DNA from: Streptomyces spinosus
GTDB taxonomy: Bacteria; Actinomycetota; Actinomycetes; Streptomycetales; Streptomycetaceae
Direction of reading: 5' to 3'
Assembly (NCBI RefSeq): GCF_020400655.1
Contig: NZ_JAINRC010000001.1
Coordinates: 806,001 to 870,000 of the forward strand
Length of the DNA stretch: 64,000 bases
Shown in pieces: positions 48,571 through 57,393 of the stretch. A program made the position numbers and the translations under genes. A model generated the notes under the pieces. It was given only the letters and a program-made list of their open reading frames with translations, searched no databases and was not told the DNA's origin. Position 1 is the first letter of the stretch; each line of letters opens with the position of its first letter.

Positions 48571-50736
48571 ATGGAGCACACGAGCAACGCGGATCTCCGG
48601 GCCCGGGCGGACGCCGTCCTCGCCCGGCTCGTCGGGGATGCCACGGGCACGGCCCGGCTGCGCGAGGACCAGTGGCGGGCGATCGAGGCACTGGTCGCGG
48701 ACCGGCGCCGGGCCCTGGTCGTGCAGCGCACGGGCTGGGGCAAGTCCGCGGTGTACTTCGTGGCGACCTCGCTGCTGCGGGCCAAAGGAAGCGGGCCCAC
48801 GGTGATCGTCTCGCCGCTGCTCGCGCTCATGCGGAACCAGGTGGACGCGGCCGGCCGGGCCGGTATCCACGCCCGGACCATCAACTCCGCCAACACCGAG
48901 GAGTGGGAGGCCGTCCAGGCCGAGATCGCGGCGGGCGACGTCGACGTGTTGCTCGTCTCGCCGGAGCGGCTGAACAACCCGGACTTCCGGGACCAGGTCC
49001 TGCCCAAGCTGTCCGCGGCCACCGGTCTGCTCGTCGTGGACGAGGCCCACTGCATCTCCGACTGGGGCCACGATTTCCGCCCCGACTACCGCCGGCTGCG
49101 CACCATGCTCGCCGACCTGCCGCCCGGGGTTCCCGTACTGGCCACCACCGCCACGGCCAACGCGCGAGTGACCGCGGACGTCGCCGAGCAGCTCGGTACG
49201 GGGGGCGCGTCCGACGCGCTGGTCCTGCGCGGGCCGCTGGACCGGGAGAGTCTGAGCCTCGGCGTGCTGCGGCTCCCGGACGCCGCGCACCGGATGGCCT
49301 GGCTCGCCGATCATCTGGACGACCTGCCGGGCTCCGGCATCGTGTACACGCTGACCGTGGCCGCCGCCGAGGAGGTCACCGCCTTCCTGCGGCAGCGCGG
49401 GCACGCCGTCGCCTCGTACACGGGCAAGACGGAGAACGCCGAACGGCAGCAGGCCGAGGACGACCTGCTCGCCAACCGCGTCAAGGCCCTGGTCGCCACC
49501 TCCGCGCTCGGCATGGGCTTCGACAAAGCGGATCTCGGTTTCGTGGTCCATCTCGGCTCGCCTTCCTCCCCCATCGCCTACTACCAGCAGGTCGGCAGGG
49601 CCGGCCGCGGTGTCGACCACGCGGAGGTACTGCTGCTGCCCGGCAAGGAGGACGAGGCGATCTGGCAGTACTTCGCGTCGCTGGCCTTCCCCTCCGAGGA
49701 TCTGGTCCGGCGCACCCTGGACGTCCTGGCCGGGGCCGACGGGCCCCTGTCGCTGCCCGCCCTGGAACCGCTCGTCGAGCTGCGGCGCTCACGCCTGGAA
49801 ACCATGCTGAAGGTCCTCGACGTGGACGGAGCGGTGCGCCGCGTCAAGGGCGGCTGGATCGCGACCGGGCAGCCGTGGTCCTACGACTCCGACCGTTACG
49901 CGTGGGTGGCCCGGCAGCGCGCGGCCGAGCAGCAGGCGATGCGGGAGTACGCGGCCACCACCGAGTGCCGGATGGAGTTCCTCCAGCGCCAGCTGGACGA
50001 CGAGGGCGCCAAACCCTGTGGCCGCTGCGACAACTGCGCCGGACCGCGCTTCACCTCCGGTCTGTCTCCGGCGGCCCTCGACGCGGCGCGGAGCGACCTG
50101 GGCCGCGCCGGAGTGGAAGTGGAGCCCCGCCGCATGTGGCCGACCGGCCTGCCGGCCATCGGCATCGACCTCAAGGGACGCATCCCGGCCGGGGAGCAGG
50201 CCTTGCCCGGGCGGGCGCTGGGACGTCTGTCGGACATCGGCTGGGGCAACCGTCTGCGTCCGCTGCTCGCGCCCCAGACGCCGGACGATGCCGTGCCCGA
50301 CGACGTGGCGCGAGCCGTGGTGGACGTCCTTGCCGACTGGGCCCGAGGTCCCGGCGGCTGGGCCTCCGGTGCGTCCGACGCCCCGCCCCGGCCGGTGGGC
50401 GTCGTCACCGTGGCCTCGCGCAGCAGACCCCGGCTGATCCGGTCCCTCGGCACCCGGATCGCCGAAGTCGGCCGACTGCCCCTGCTCGGCTCGGTGGAGT
50501 ACGCCGGGGACGCTCCCCGCTCGCCCCGCAGCAACAGCGCGCAGCGGCTGAAGAGCCTCGACGGCGCGTTGACGGTGCCGCCCGAGCTGGCGTCGGCGCT
50601 CGCCGGGGCGGACGGTCCCGTGCTGCTGGTCGACGACTTCACGGAGACGGGCTGGACGCTCGCCGTCGCGACACGTCTGCTGCGGAAGTCCGGGGCGCGC
50701 GGAGTGCTGCCGCTGGTTCTCGCCGTGCAGGGCTGA
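48571..50736 (+). CDS. recQ: RecQ-family DNA helicase with C-terminal phosphoribosyltransferase-like domain
   Basis: 721 residues. The SF2 motifs are present: motif I QRTGWGKSAVYF near 53, motif II LLVVDEAHCISDWGHDF near 150, motif III ATTATANARVT, and C-terminal helicase lobe SALGMGFDKADLGFVVHLG with QVGRAGRG. A RecQ zinc-binding segment follows (ECRMEFLQRQL, CGRCDNCAG). Beyond the helicase, about 560-721 contains VLLVDDFTETGWTLAVATRL, the PRPP-binding loop pattern of phosphoribosyltransferases. It probably unwinds DNA in repair; the tail's role is unknown. The ATG at 48571 gives MEHTSNADLR; the frame is open 20 codons upstream. Confidence 0.9.
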   Translation: MEHTSNADLRARADAVLARLVGDATGTARLREDQWRAIEALVADRRRALVVQRTGWGKSAVYFVATSLLRAKGSGPTVIVSPLLALMRNQVDAAGRAGIHARTINSANTEEWEAVQAEIAAGDVDVLLVSPERLNNPDFRDQVLPKLSAATGLLVVDEAHCISDWGHDFRPDYRRLRTMLADLPPGVPVLATTATANARVTADVAEQLGTGGASDALVLRGPLDRESLSLGVLRLPDAAHRMAWLADHLDDLPGSGIVYTLTVAAAEEVTAFLRQRGHAVASYTGKTENAERQQAEDDLLANRVKALVATSALGMGFDKADLGFVVHLGSPSSPIAYYQQVGRAGRGVDHAEVLLLPGKEDEAIWQYFASLAFPSEDLVRRTLDVLAGADGPLSLPALEPLVELRRSRLETMLKVLDVDGAVRRVKGGWIATGQPWSYDSDRYAWVARQRAAEQQAMREYAATTECRMEFLQRQLDDEGAKPCGRCDNCAGPRFTSGLSPAALDAARSDLGRAGVEVEPRRMWPTGLPAIGIDLKGRIPAGEQALPGRALGRLSDIGWGNRLRPLLAPQTPDDAVPDDVARAVVDVLADWARGPGGWASGASDAPPRPVGVVTVASRSRPRLIRSLGTRIAEVGRLPLLGSVEYAGDAPRSPRSNSAQRLKSLDGALTVPPELASALAGADGPVLLVDDFTETGWTLAVATRLLRKSGARGVLPLVLAVQG

Positions 50737-51131
50737 CAGATGTGCCGTGGACCGCGCCTTGCCGTTCAAGGGTGATCCGGGGACGACCGGCGTGCGTGCC
50801 GCCGCTCGTTCTCTCCTCCCCGGGCTGAGCGGCGTTGCCGCAGGGCCGCGCAGCTCAGGGAGGACCGCGCCACTACGCACCGTGACCCGGCGGGCGGTGA
50901 CGAGGCACCTCAGGCGTCGTCAGCCGAACCTTTGGGTAGGGATATAAGCCACGCACCGCCAGATAACAGTCGACGGTGCCAATTGCTCGTTGCCGCAGCC
51001 AAGTTCGACAGGAAGAATTGAGGTCCGCTCCCCGCACGGTTCGTCCGTGATCCGGTTGGGCTCCGCTGCGGTGCGCGCTCCCCCGAATCCGACCTCGCCC
51101 GCAGTATGGGCGCGTAGCCGAAGGGAGGAAC
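50737..51131. other. 395-bp intergenic region
   Basis: The first 150 bp are GC-rich and without an ORF. Around 50930-51010 the DNA is AT-richer, with TAGGGATATAAGCC, and probably contains the promoter of the downstream gene. No hairpin of note follows recQ. Confidence 0.5.
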
Positions 51132-51752
51132 GTGACCTTCGGATTCGCCTCGTCCTCGGCGGCCTCCTTGTCGACGTCCACGTCCGCCGCTTCCGCCAGT
51201 CGCCTGCTCGAGCCGGCCGAGTGGGCCGCTGCCGGAATCCCCCTGCTGCGCAACCCCCGTGAGGTCGTCAGCGGACTGCACACCCGCCACCGCCCGAAGC
51301 CGCTCACGGCGATCGTGGCGGTTCTCGACCCGGACGAGCGGCTGCGGGCCAGCGCCTCGTTCACACGCCGTCCGGCTGCCGCCGACGGCTGGATGTTCCG
51401 CAACACACTCCTGGACCAACTGCGCCGGGTGATCCCGCACGACCTCCGCCGCCGCACCCCCGTGCGCACGGCTGTCCTGCTCTACTGCCGTGAGGGTGAC
51501 GCGCGTTGGACCGAGGAGGACGGCGCCTGGATGTGGGGACTGCGCGACGCCTGCACGCTGCACGGGCTGCGCTGCGGGGCGTACATCACGCTGACGCATG
51601 ACGGCTGGCAGGTCCTCGGGGAGGGGCGCGGCGGACGCCGGCCCAACGCGCACTCGGCTCCCGAGCCCTTCGGCACGGCGGAGGCTCCACCTCTCGTACC
51701 GCGCACCGGTGGCCCGGTCTCCGAGGTGCTGCGCCGGGCCGCGGCTCGCTGA
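51132..51752 (+). CDS. conserved hypothetical protein
   Basis: 206 residues, family not recognised. A Ser/Ala-rich first 25 residues is followed by a compact alpha/beta segment (AEWAAAGIPLLRNPREVVSG; LTAIVAVLDPDERLRASASF; RTAVLLYCREGDARWTEEDG; ALRDACTLHGLRCGAYITLT-like region) and a Pro-rich tail. No signal peptide or membrane helix. GGAGGAAC precedes the GTG at 51132. It follows recQ on the same strand after a long gap. A nucleic-acid role is conceivable from position only. Confidence 0.75.
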   Translation: MTFGFASSSAASLSTSTSAASASRLLEPAEWAAAGIPLLRNPREVVSGLHTRHRPKPLTAIVAVLDPDERLRASASFTRRPAAADGWMFRNTLLDQLRRVIPHDLRRRTPVRTAVLLYCREGDARWTEEDGAWMWGLRDACTLHGLRCGAYITLTHDGWQVLGEGRGGRRPNAHSAPEPFGTAEAPPLVPRTGGPVSEVLRRAAAR

Positions 51753-52236
51753 GTCAGCCTGGTGGCGCTCCGCCGGCGGCATGACGGTTCGTGCCGCCGG
51801 CCGGGGTCCACGAACGCGACGGCCGGTACGACGGCCTGAGTGCGATTGCCACGGCCGCCCGAGTTGCCCGAGCACCGCGGGCAGCCGGGCCGCAGGAACG
51901 GAAACGGCCAGCCGGGGGCACGCGGGGCGCATGACCAACCGGACGTGGCCAACCGGTAGTCGGTGCAAGTACGCGATGCCCGAGCCGAGCCGTGGTGCCC
52001 GAGCCGAGCAGTCGTCCGTCGCGAGGGGTGCCGAGGACACACGCCGGCTCACGCGCGGGTCCGGAGTAGGAGATCCACCCCGACCAGACCAGCCCCGAGA
52101 GCAACCCGGCGCGGTCACTTCGGCCTCGGCCCGGACGCCCAGGCACCGGGCAGCACGCCTCTTCAGACGCTGTCGCCGCCCGCACCCGGGCACGCCAAAA
52201 GCCGAACCGTGCGGATTCCGCCGGAGCGGCCCCCTC
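51753..52236. other. 484-bp region without a convincing gene
   Basis: Both strands are open in places but without coding-like protein sequence or ribosome-binding sites. Short direct repeats occur: CCAACCGG twice near 51935-51957, and TGCCCGAGCCGAGC twice near 51976-52005. It may be degenerate coding DNA. Confidence 0.45.
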
Positions 52237-52260
52237 GGCACCCCGGTGACCCGGGGTGCC
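52237..52260 (-). terminator. terminator of the 52270-52902 gene
   Basis: GGCACCCCGG / CCGGGGTGCC (10 bp exact) with loop TGAC, 9 bp past the stop. Confidence 0.88.
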
Positions 52261-52269
52261 GGACGCGGC

Positions 52270-52902
52270 TCAGACGCCGGCGCCCAGCACCGAGTTGATC
52301 TGCTGCGGGTCGCCGCAGACGATCAGCAGGGCGCCGGCCCGGGAGTGCGCCAGCGGAAGGGCGGTGGCAGCGGCGGAGGCGGGTCCTCCGTTGACGGCCA
52401 CGACGACCACCGGACGGGTCGCGGCACGGGAGGCGACGGCGGCATCCGCGTAGAAGACGTCGTCACCGGTGTCATGCTGCGCCCAGTAGGACGTCTCGCC
52501 GAAGGACAGCTCGTGCTCGGCCCACGGGTGCTGGGCACCAGTGGTGATCACAAGCACGTCGCCGGGGGCGCGGCCCGAGTCCAGGAGCAGGTCCACGGCC
52601 TCCTCGGCGGCGTCGAGCGCGCCCTCGGCCGAAGCCGGGATCAGCTGGATCTGCGGGCTCGCCGCGGTGGCGGTGGGAGTGGCCGGACCGGAGGGGCCGG
52701 GCTTGGCCGGAGCCACGTCACGCGGCGTGCGCTGCACCGGCGGCGTGGGCCGCAGAGGGCCGGGACGACCGGGGCGGGACGGAGCCGCGGGGCGGGGGCC
52801 GGGTACGGGGCGGGGGGTCGGCGCGGTACGGCCGCTGGCCGGTGTGGCGCGGGGACCCTGGGCACTCTCGTGAATCTGAGGCTCCTCGGGAATGAGAGGC
52901 AT
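52270..52902 (-). CDS. conserved hypothetical protein with Pro-rich N-terminus
   Basis: 210 residues. Residues 1-85 are Pro/Arg/Ala-rich and disordered. A folded domain follows (QIQLIPASAEGALDAAEEAV; SGRAPGDVLVITTGAQHPWA; DVFYADAAVASRAATRPVVV; AGALLIVCGDPQQINSVLG). The C-terminal part resembles the last motifs of UvrD-type helicases (a CGDPQQ-like motif), but no ATPase P-loop is present. ATG at 52902 (MPLIPEEPQI) lacks a strong ribosome-binding site. It lies 68 bp downstream of rnhB on the same strand, with a short palindrome between. Confidence 0.78.
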   Translation of the reverse strand: MPLIPEEPQIHESAQGPRATPASGRTAPTPRPVPGPRPAAPSRPGRPGPLRPTPPVQRTPRDVAPAKPGPSGPATPTATAASPQIQLIPASAEGALDAAEEAVDLLLDSGRAPGDVLVITTGAQHPWAEHELSFGETSYWAQHDTGDDVFYADAAVASRAATRPVVVVAVNGGPASAAATALPLAHSRAGALLIVCGDPQQINSVLGAGV

Positions 52903-52906
52903 GAGC

Positions 52907-52918
52907 TGATATTTATCA
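52907..52918. promoter_or_regulatory. TGATA-TT-TATCA inverted repeat
   Basis: Five-base exact arms in an unusually AT-rich patch, 5 bp before the ATG at 52902. It could be a leaderless-promoter -10 region or an operator. Confidence 0.35.
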
Positions 52919-52970
52919 AACGTTGGTGCGGCGCGGATGACCGGGTGGCACATCAGTGCGATCGGAACCG

Positions 52971-53672
52971 TCAGAAATCGAGAACGAGCTGACCCTCGAT
53001 TTCCGGAACGTTTCCGTCCGCCCAGCTGCGGACCTTCTTGAGGTGCCGCCACTGAGGCAACGCATCAAGATACGCCCACGACAACCGGTGGTGCGGGGTG
53101 GGCCCCCACTCCTCCAGTGCCGCCTTGTGCACGGGCGACGGATACCCGGCGTTGTCCGCGAATCCGAAGTCTGCATGGTCGCCACCCAGTTCGGCCATCA
53201 TTTTGTCGCGCTGGACCTTGGCGATCACCGACGCCGCCGCGACGGCCACACACGACCGATCACCCTTGATCACCGTGCGCACCTGCCAGGGGTCGCCGAG
53301 GTAGTCGTGCTTCCCGTCGAGGATCACGGCGTCGGGACGGACCGGCAGGGCGTCCAGAGCGCGGACCGCGGCGAGCCGCAGAGCGGCCGTCATCCCCAGG
53401 TCGTCGATCTCCTCCGGGGAAGCATGCCCCAGTGCGTAGGCCGTCACCCATGACCGCAGGATCAGAGCGAGCTCCGTCCGGCGCTTGACCGTCAGCAGCT
53501 TGGAGTCGGTCAGCCCCTCGGGTGGGCGGCGCAGTCCGGTGATCGCCGCGCAGACGGTGACGGGCCCGGCCCAGGCGCCGCGCCCCACCTCGTCGACACC
53601 GGCAATGACCTTCGCTCCGGTCGTGGCGCGCAGGGAGCGCTCGACGGTGTGAGTAGGTGGTTCGTACGGCAT
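52971..53672 (-). CDS. rnhB: ribonuclease HII
   Basis: 233 residues. It removes ribonucleotides and RNA primers from RNA-DNA hybrids. The active-site block [19 protein letters not shown] (Asp-Glu) is near residue 22. ILDGKHDYL gives the third acid, and [12 protein letters not shown] the conserved C-terminal helix. ATG at 53672 ([10 protein letters not shown]) follows AAGGG. The open frame extends 20 codons further without support. Genome-integrity genes (recQ upstream, lexA further on) are in the neighbourhood. Confidence 0.94.
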   Translation of the reverse strand: MPYEPPTHTVERSLRATTGAKVIAGVDEVGRGAWAGPVTVCAAITGLRRPPEGLTDSKLLTVKRRTELALILRSWVTAYALGHASPEEIDDLGMTAALRLAAVRALDALPVRPDAVILDGKHDYLGDPWQVRTVIKGDRSCVAVAAASVIAKVQRDKMMAELGGDHADFGFADNAGYPSPVHKAALEEWGPTPHHRLSWAYLDALPQWRHLKKVRSWADGNVPEIEGQLVLDF

Positions 53673-53753
53673 GGCGCCCTTAGCGTACGCCGCCCGGATC
53701 GCCTCGCGACACCCCGGGCATCCTGCCGGCATCAGGAGTGCGGACGCGGCGGG

Positions 53754-54377
53754 TCAGGTCTCGTAGGGCCGCAGCAGCGGGAGCATCAGCTGGTCGATCA
53801 TCTCTTCCAGGTCCTGGTCGCTCCATTCGCTGGCGCACATCTTCGACCGGTACATCATCATGGCCGGGATGGCATCGAAGACGTAGCCGTTGGCCGCGTC
53901 CGAGCGGACCTCCCCTCGCTCTATTCCACGAGTGATGACCTCCCGGAGCAGCTTGACGGTCGGCTCCACCACGGTGCCGACGATCACGCCCTCGAAGCGT
54001 TCCACTTGCATATGATCGCACTCGTGAATTACCGAACGCAGGGCGAGCCCGGGGCGTGAGTACATGATCCGCCGTACCTGCCGGCACAGGGTGAGGAGGT
54101 CCTCGCGCACGCTTCCGAGGTCCGGGGCCTTCTCGACCCGGGGCAGTCCGGAGACCAGGGCGTCGGCGACCAGATCCTCCTTGGAGGGCCAGCGCCGGTA
54201 GACCGCGGCCTTGCCGGTCTGGGCGCCGGCCGCGACGCCCTCCATGGTCAGCCCCTTCCAGCCGACCGTGCTGAGCTGCTCCAAAGCGGCGTCCAGGATC
54301 GCGCGCTCCAGCACCGCACCGCGCCGACGAGGTGAAACCGTCCGGTCAGGGGCGGCCGTCCAGCGCGAGGTAACCAT
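53754..54377 (-). CDS. TetR-family repressor of the adjacent efflux gene
   Basis: 207 residues. The N-terminal DNA-binding domain (about 20-70) has AILDAALEQLSTVGWKGLTM and AQTGKAAVYRRWPSKEDLVA. The helical ligand domain follows, with MMMYRSKMCASEW near the end. GGAGAACTCAG precedes the ATG at 54377. It is divergent from the MFS exporter, with two identical-arm operators between, the standard drug-responsive arrangement. Confidence 0.92.
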   Translation of the reverse strand: MVTSRWTAAPDRTVSPRRRGAVLERAILDAALEQLSTVGWKGLTMEGVAAGAQTGKAAVYRRWPSKEDLVADALVSGLPRVEKAPDLGSVREDLLTLCRQVRRIMYSRPGLALRSVIHECDHMQVERFEGVIVGTVVEPTVKLLREVITRGIERGEVRSDAANGYVFDAIPAMMMYRSKMCASEWSDQDLEEMIDQLMLPLLRPYET

Positions 54378-54470
54378 CTGAGTTCTCCAACATGCAAGGG
54401 AAGCGGGGGTTCCGGGGGGAGGGGCGCCGTGCCGCAGCAACAGGGGGACGCGGGACGCGGCACCCGATTA

Positions 54471-54490
54471 AGTGAACGCTTGCGTTCACT
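54471..54490. promoter_or_regulatory. TetR operator 1
   Basis: AGTGAACGCTTGCGTTCACT, a perfect inverted repeat with 9-bp arms and a 2-base centre. The arms are identical to operator 2. Confidence 0.93.
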
Positions 54491-54518
54491 GTCGGGGACT
54501 CACTACCGTGGACGCGAA

Positions 54519-54538
54519 AGTGAACGCGAGCGTTCACT
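54519..54538. promoter_or_regulatory. TetR operator 2
   Basis: AGTGAACGCGAGCGTTCACT. Its centre is 48 bp from that of operator 1, and it ends 23 bp before the MFS start codon. Confidence 0.93.
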
Positions 54539-54561
54539 AGAGCCTTTATGGGGGACCCATA

Positions 54562-56112
54562 GTGACGACCTCTCAGCTGCTCAAAGACGATCAGAAACCG
54601 GGCGTGGCCCGCCGGGAGGGGCATCCCGGCATCGCACTCACCGTCATCGCGGCCTGCCAACTCATGGTGGTACTCGACGCGACGATTGTGAACATCGCGC
54701 TCCCGCACATTCAAGAGGCCCTCAAGTTCAGCACCACCGACCTGACCTGGGTGGTCAGCGCGTACACGCTGACATTCGGCGGTCTGCTGCTGCTCGGCGC
54801 ACGGGCCGGTGACATCCTCGGCCGTCGCAGGGTGTTCATGGCCGGCATCCTGCTGTTCACCTTCGCTTCGCTGCTGGGCGGGCTGGCCCAGGAACCCTGG
54901 CAGTTGCTGGCCGCACGGGCCCTGCAGGGCGTGGGCGGCGCGATCGCCTCGCCCACGTCGCTGGCGCTGATCACCACGACGTTCCCCGAAGGCCCGGAGC
55001 GGAACCGGGCCTTCGGAGTCTTCGCCGCCGTCTCCGCGGGCGGTGGTGCCATCGGCCTGCTCGCGGGTGGCATGCTCACCGACTGGCTCGACTGGCGGTG
55101 GGTGCTGTTCGTCAACGTGCCCATCGGTGTGCTGATCGCATCGCTGGCACCGCTGTACATCAACGAGTCCGAGCGGCACCCCGGACGCTTCGACCTCACC
55201 GGTGCGCTGACCTCGACGGTCGGCATGGCCTCGCTGGTGTACGGGTTCATACGTGCCGCCGAGGACGGCTGGCGGGACGGCCTCACCCTGGGCTCCTTCG
55301 GCGCGGCCGTGGTCCTCCTGTTCGCCTTCGTCTTCACCGAGGTGCGGGCGAAGGAACCGATCACCCCGCTCAGGATGTTCGCCGACCGGAACCGCTGGGG
55401 CACCTACGTGATCATGCTGAGCCTGGCCGCGGCGATGTTCGGCATGTTCTTCTACATCGTGCTGTTCGTGCAGAACGTGCTCGGCTACAGCGCCATCAAG
55501 GCCGGCCTCGCCTTTCTTCCCGTGACCGCCGCGATCGCCGTGGGGGCGGGCCTGTCCCAGCGTCTCCTGCCGGTGCTCGGCCCCAAGCCGTTCATGATGG
55601 GCGGTTCCGCGTTGGTGGTCATCGGGCTGGTCTGGCAGACGTTCATCCGGCCCGACAGCACGTACGTGGGCGGGGTGCTGGGCCCCATGCTGGTGTTCGG
55701 CTTCGGCATGGGCCTGAACTTCGTCACGGCCACCGTCACCGCCGTGTCGGGTGTCGCCCAGCACGAGGCGGGAGCGGCTTCCGGACTCCTCAACGCCATG
55801 CAGCAGGTCGGCGGTTCGCTCGGTCTTTCCATCCTGACGACCGTCTTCGGATCGGCCAGCACCGACGAGGCGAAGAAGCAGCTGCCGAAGTTCCTCGCCG
55901 ACGCCTCGCCGGAGCAGAAGGCGGAGTTCGCCAAGACGCACCAGCTGCCCGCACCCTGGGGTCACGACGTGCTCGCCCACGGCATCTCCACGGCCTTCAT
56001 ACCGGCCGCGGCGATGGCCGTCCTCGCCTTCCTCACCGCTTGGCTGGTACTCAGGGTCCGCAAGAGCGACCTCGAATCCCTCGCGGGGACGGCGGGACCC
56101 CACCTCGGCTGA
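54562..56112 (+). CDS. MFS multidrug exporter (DHA2, 14 helices, EmrB/QacA type)
   Basis: 516 residues with about 14 membrane helices. DHA2 landmarks are LDATIVNIALPHIQEAL in helix 1, WVVSAYTLTFGG, GARAGDILGRRRVF (motif A) and LDWRWVLFVNVPIG. It exports hydrophobic drugs by proton antiport; the substrate is unknown. GTG at 54562 has GGGGGA about 8 bases upstream. Controlled by the divergent TetR through the twin operators. Confidence 0.93.
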   Translation: MTTSQLLKDDQKPGVARREGHPGIALTVIAACQLMVVLDATIVNIALPHIQEALKFSTTDLTWVVSAYTLTFGGLLLLGARAGDILGRRRVFMAGILLFTFASLLGGLAQEPWQLLAARALQGVGGAIASPTSLALITTTFPEGPERNRAFGVFAAVSAGGGAIGLLAGGMLTDWLDWRWVLFVNVPIGVLIASLAPLYINESERHPGRFDLTGALTSTVGMASLVYGFIRAAEDGWRDGLTLGSFGAAVVLLFAFVFTEVRAKEPITPLRMFADRNRWGTYVIMLSLAAAMFGMFFYIVLFVQNVLGYSAIKAGLAFLPVTAAIAVGAGLSQRLLPVLGPKPFMMGGSALVVIGLVWQTFIRPDSTYVGGVLGPMLVFGFGMGLNFVTATVTAVSGVAQHEAGAASGLLNAMQQVGGSLGLSILTTVFGSASTDEAKKQLPKFLADASPEQKAEFAKTHQLPAPWGHDVLAHGISTAFIPAAAMAVLAFLTAWLVLRVRKSDLESLAGTAGPHLG

Positions 56113-56475
56113 TCCGGGCCGGGCCGCGCTAGGCCGCGGCCGACCGGATCGCCGCCAGGGAACCAACGGCGGACGCGAAGATCCGGCCGGCCGCACCACG
56201 GCCACCAGCACCCTGCACCAGCCGAGAAACACGAAGGACAGGGCCCGAACCACCTTCGGCACCGGCACGGCGAACGCCATCCCCCGCCCTCCGTCCCTCG
56301 TCGTCACGGTCACGGCACCGCCCGAGGACCCGACCACGAACGAGGCGGACGACGGACGGCGGATACCGGAAGAACGGACGGCGGTCACGCACAGTTCCCG
56401 GTGCGCACGGAGAGTTTCCGATGGTGGCTGCGAAACCGGCGGGAGAGCAGCCAAGCCGACGGCACGAAGGAGTTC
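56113..56475. other. 363-bp intergenic region between convergent genes
   Basis: A GATCCGG...CCGGATC pair (56111-56117 and 56144-56150), with GC-rich pairing inside, may terminate the MFS gene. The rest holds no ORF with coding-like features or a ribosome-binding site. Confidence 0.45.
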
Positions 56476-57381
56476 TCAGCCTCCGGCGGGAACCCAGTCC
56501 GGCAGTGCCTCGGTGTGCCGCACCCACTCCGCGGGCGGCGCCCCGGCCTTGCCCGCGGCCAGCACGCCTCCCACGATCGCGCAGGTCGTGTCGACGTCCC
56601 CGCCGACCTGGGCAGTCGTCCAGAACGCCGACGCGTAGTCCCCGAGGGAACGCGCGGCGGACCACAGGGCGAAGGGGACGGTGTCGTGGGCCGTCGTGCG
56701 GCGCCCGCAGCCGAGGACAGCGGCGACGGTGGCGGCGTCGGCGTAGTCGAGCATGTCGCGGGCGCGGCGCAGCCCCTGGCCGACCGCACTCTTGGGAACG
56801 AGCGCGATGACGCCGTCGAGCAGTGCCTCCGGGGCGGGCGGGCCGTCGGGCGAGCCCGCCATGGCCGCCGCCGCGGCCACCGCCATTGCTCCGACCACCG
56901 CCTCCCGGTGCTGGTGCGTGGTGTAGGACGAGATCTCCGCCTGGTGGGTCGCCTGCTCGGGGTCGTCCTCGTACCACGCACCCAGAGGGGCGATCCGCAT
57001 CGCAGCGCCGTTGCCCCACGACCCCTGGCCGTTGAAGAGCCCGGCGGCCAGCCGGCGCCAGTCCTCGCCCTCCCGGACGAGACGCAGCAGCCGGTTGACC
57101 GCGGGGCCGTAGCCACGGTCGAAGTCGTGGTGCTCGGCGAAGGAGCGGGCGAGCGCGTCCTGGTCGATGCGGTGATGGGCGGCGAGAACGGCGACCACCG
57201 AACAGGCCATCTCGGTGTCGTCCGTCCACTGCCAGGGGCCTGCGGGCAGCTCGCGGCGCTTCAGCAGGGCGTAGTTCACGGGAACGAAGAACTGGGAGCC
57301 CAGCGCGTCCCCCACGGCCAGTCCGCGCAGGCTCGCCAGGGCGCGTTCCAGGCGTACGGGGAAAGAGGAGTCAGCGGTCAT
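56476..57381 (-). CDS. ADP-ribosylglycohydrolase family protein
   Basis: 301 residues. DraG/ARH-fold metal sites are visible: GLAVGDALGSQF near 20, WQWTDDTEMA near 52, and the C-terminal QVGGDVDTTCAIVGG near 265 that holds the second metal. It should remove ADP-ribose from proteins or hydrolyse related compounds in the cytosol. The stop of the upstream phosphatase is 12 bp away, so they are probably one operon. Confidence 0.9.
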   Translation of the reverse strand: MTADSSFPVRLERALASLRGLAVGDALGSQFFVPVNYALLKRRELPAGPWQWTDDTEMACSVVAVLAAHHRIDQDALARSFAEHHDFDRGYGPAVNRLLRLVREGEDWRRLAAGLFNGQGSWGNGAAMRIAPLGAWYEDDPEQATHQAEISSYTTHQHREAVVGAMAVAAAAAMAGSPDGPPAPEALLDGVIALVPKSAVGQGLRRARDMLDYADAATVAAVLGCGRRTTAHDTVPFALWSAARSLGDYASAFWTTAQVGGDVDTTCAIVGGVLAAGKAGAPPAEWVRHTEALPDWVPAGG

Positions 57382-57393
57382 CGCCCTGCCACT

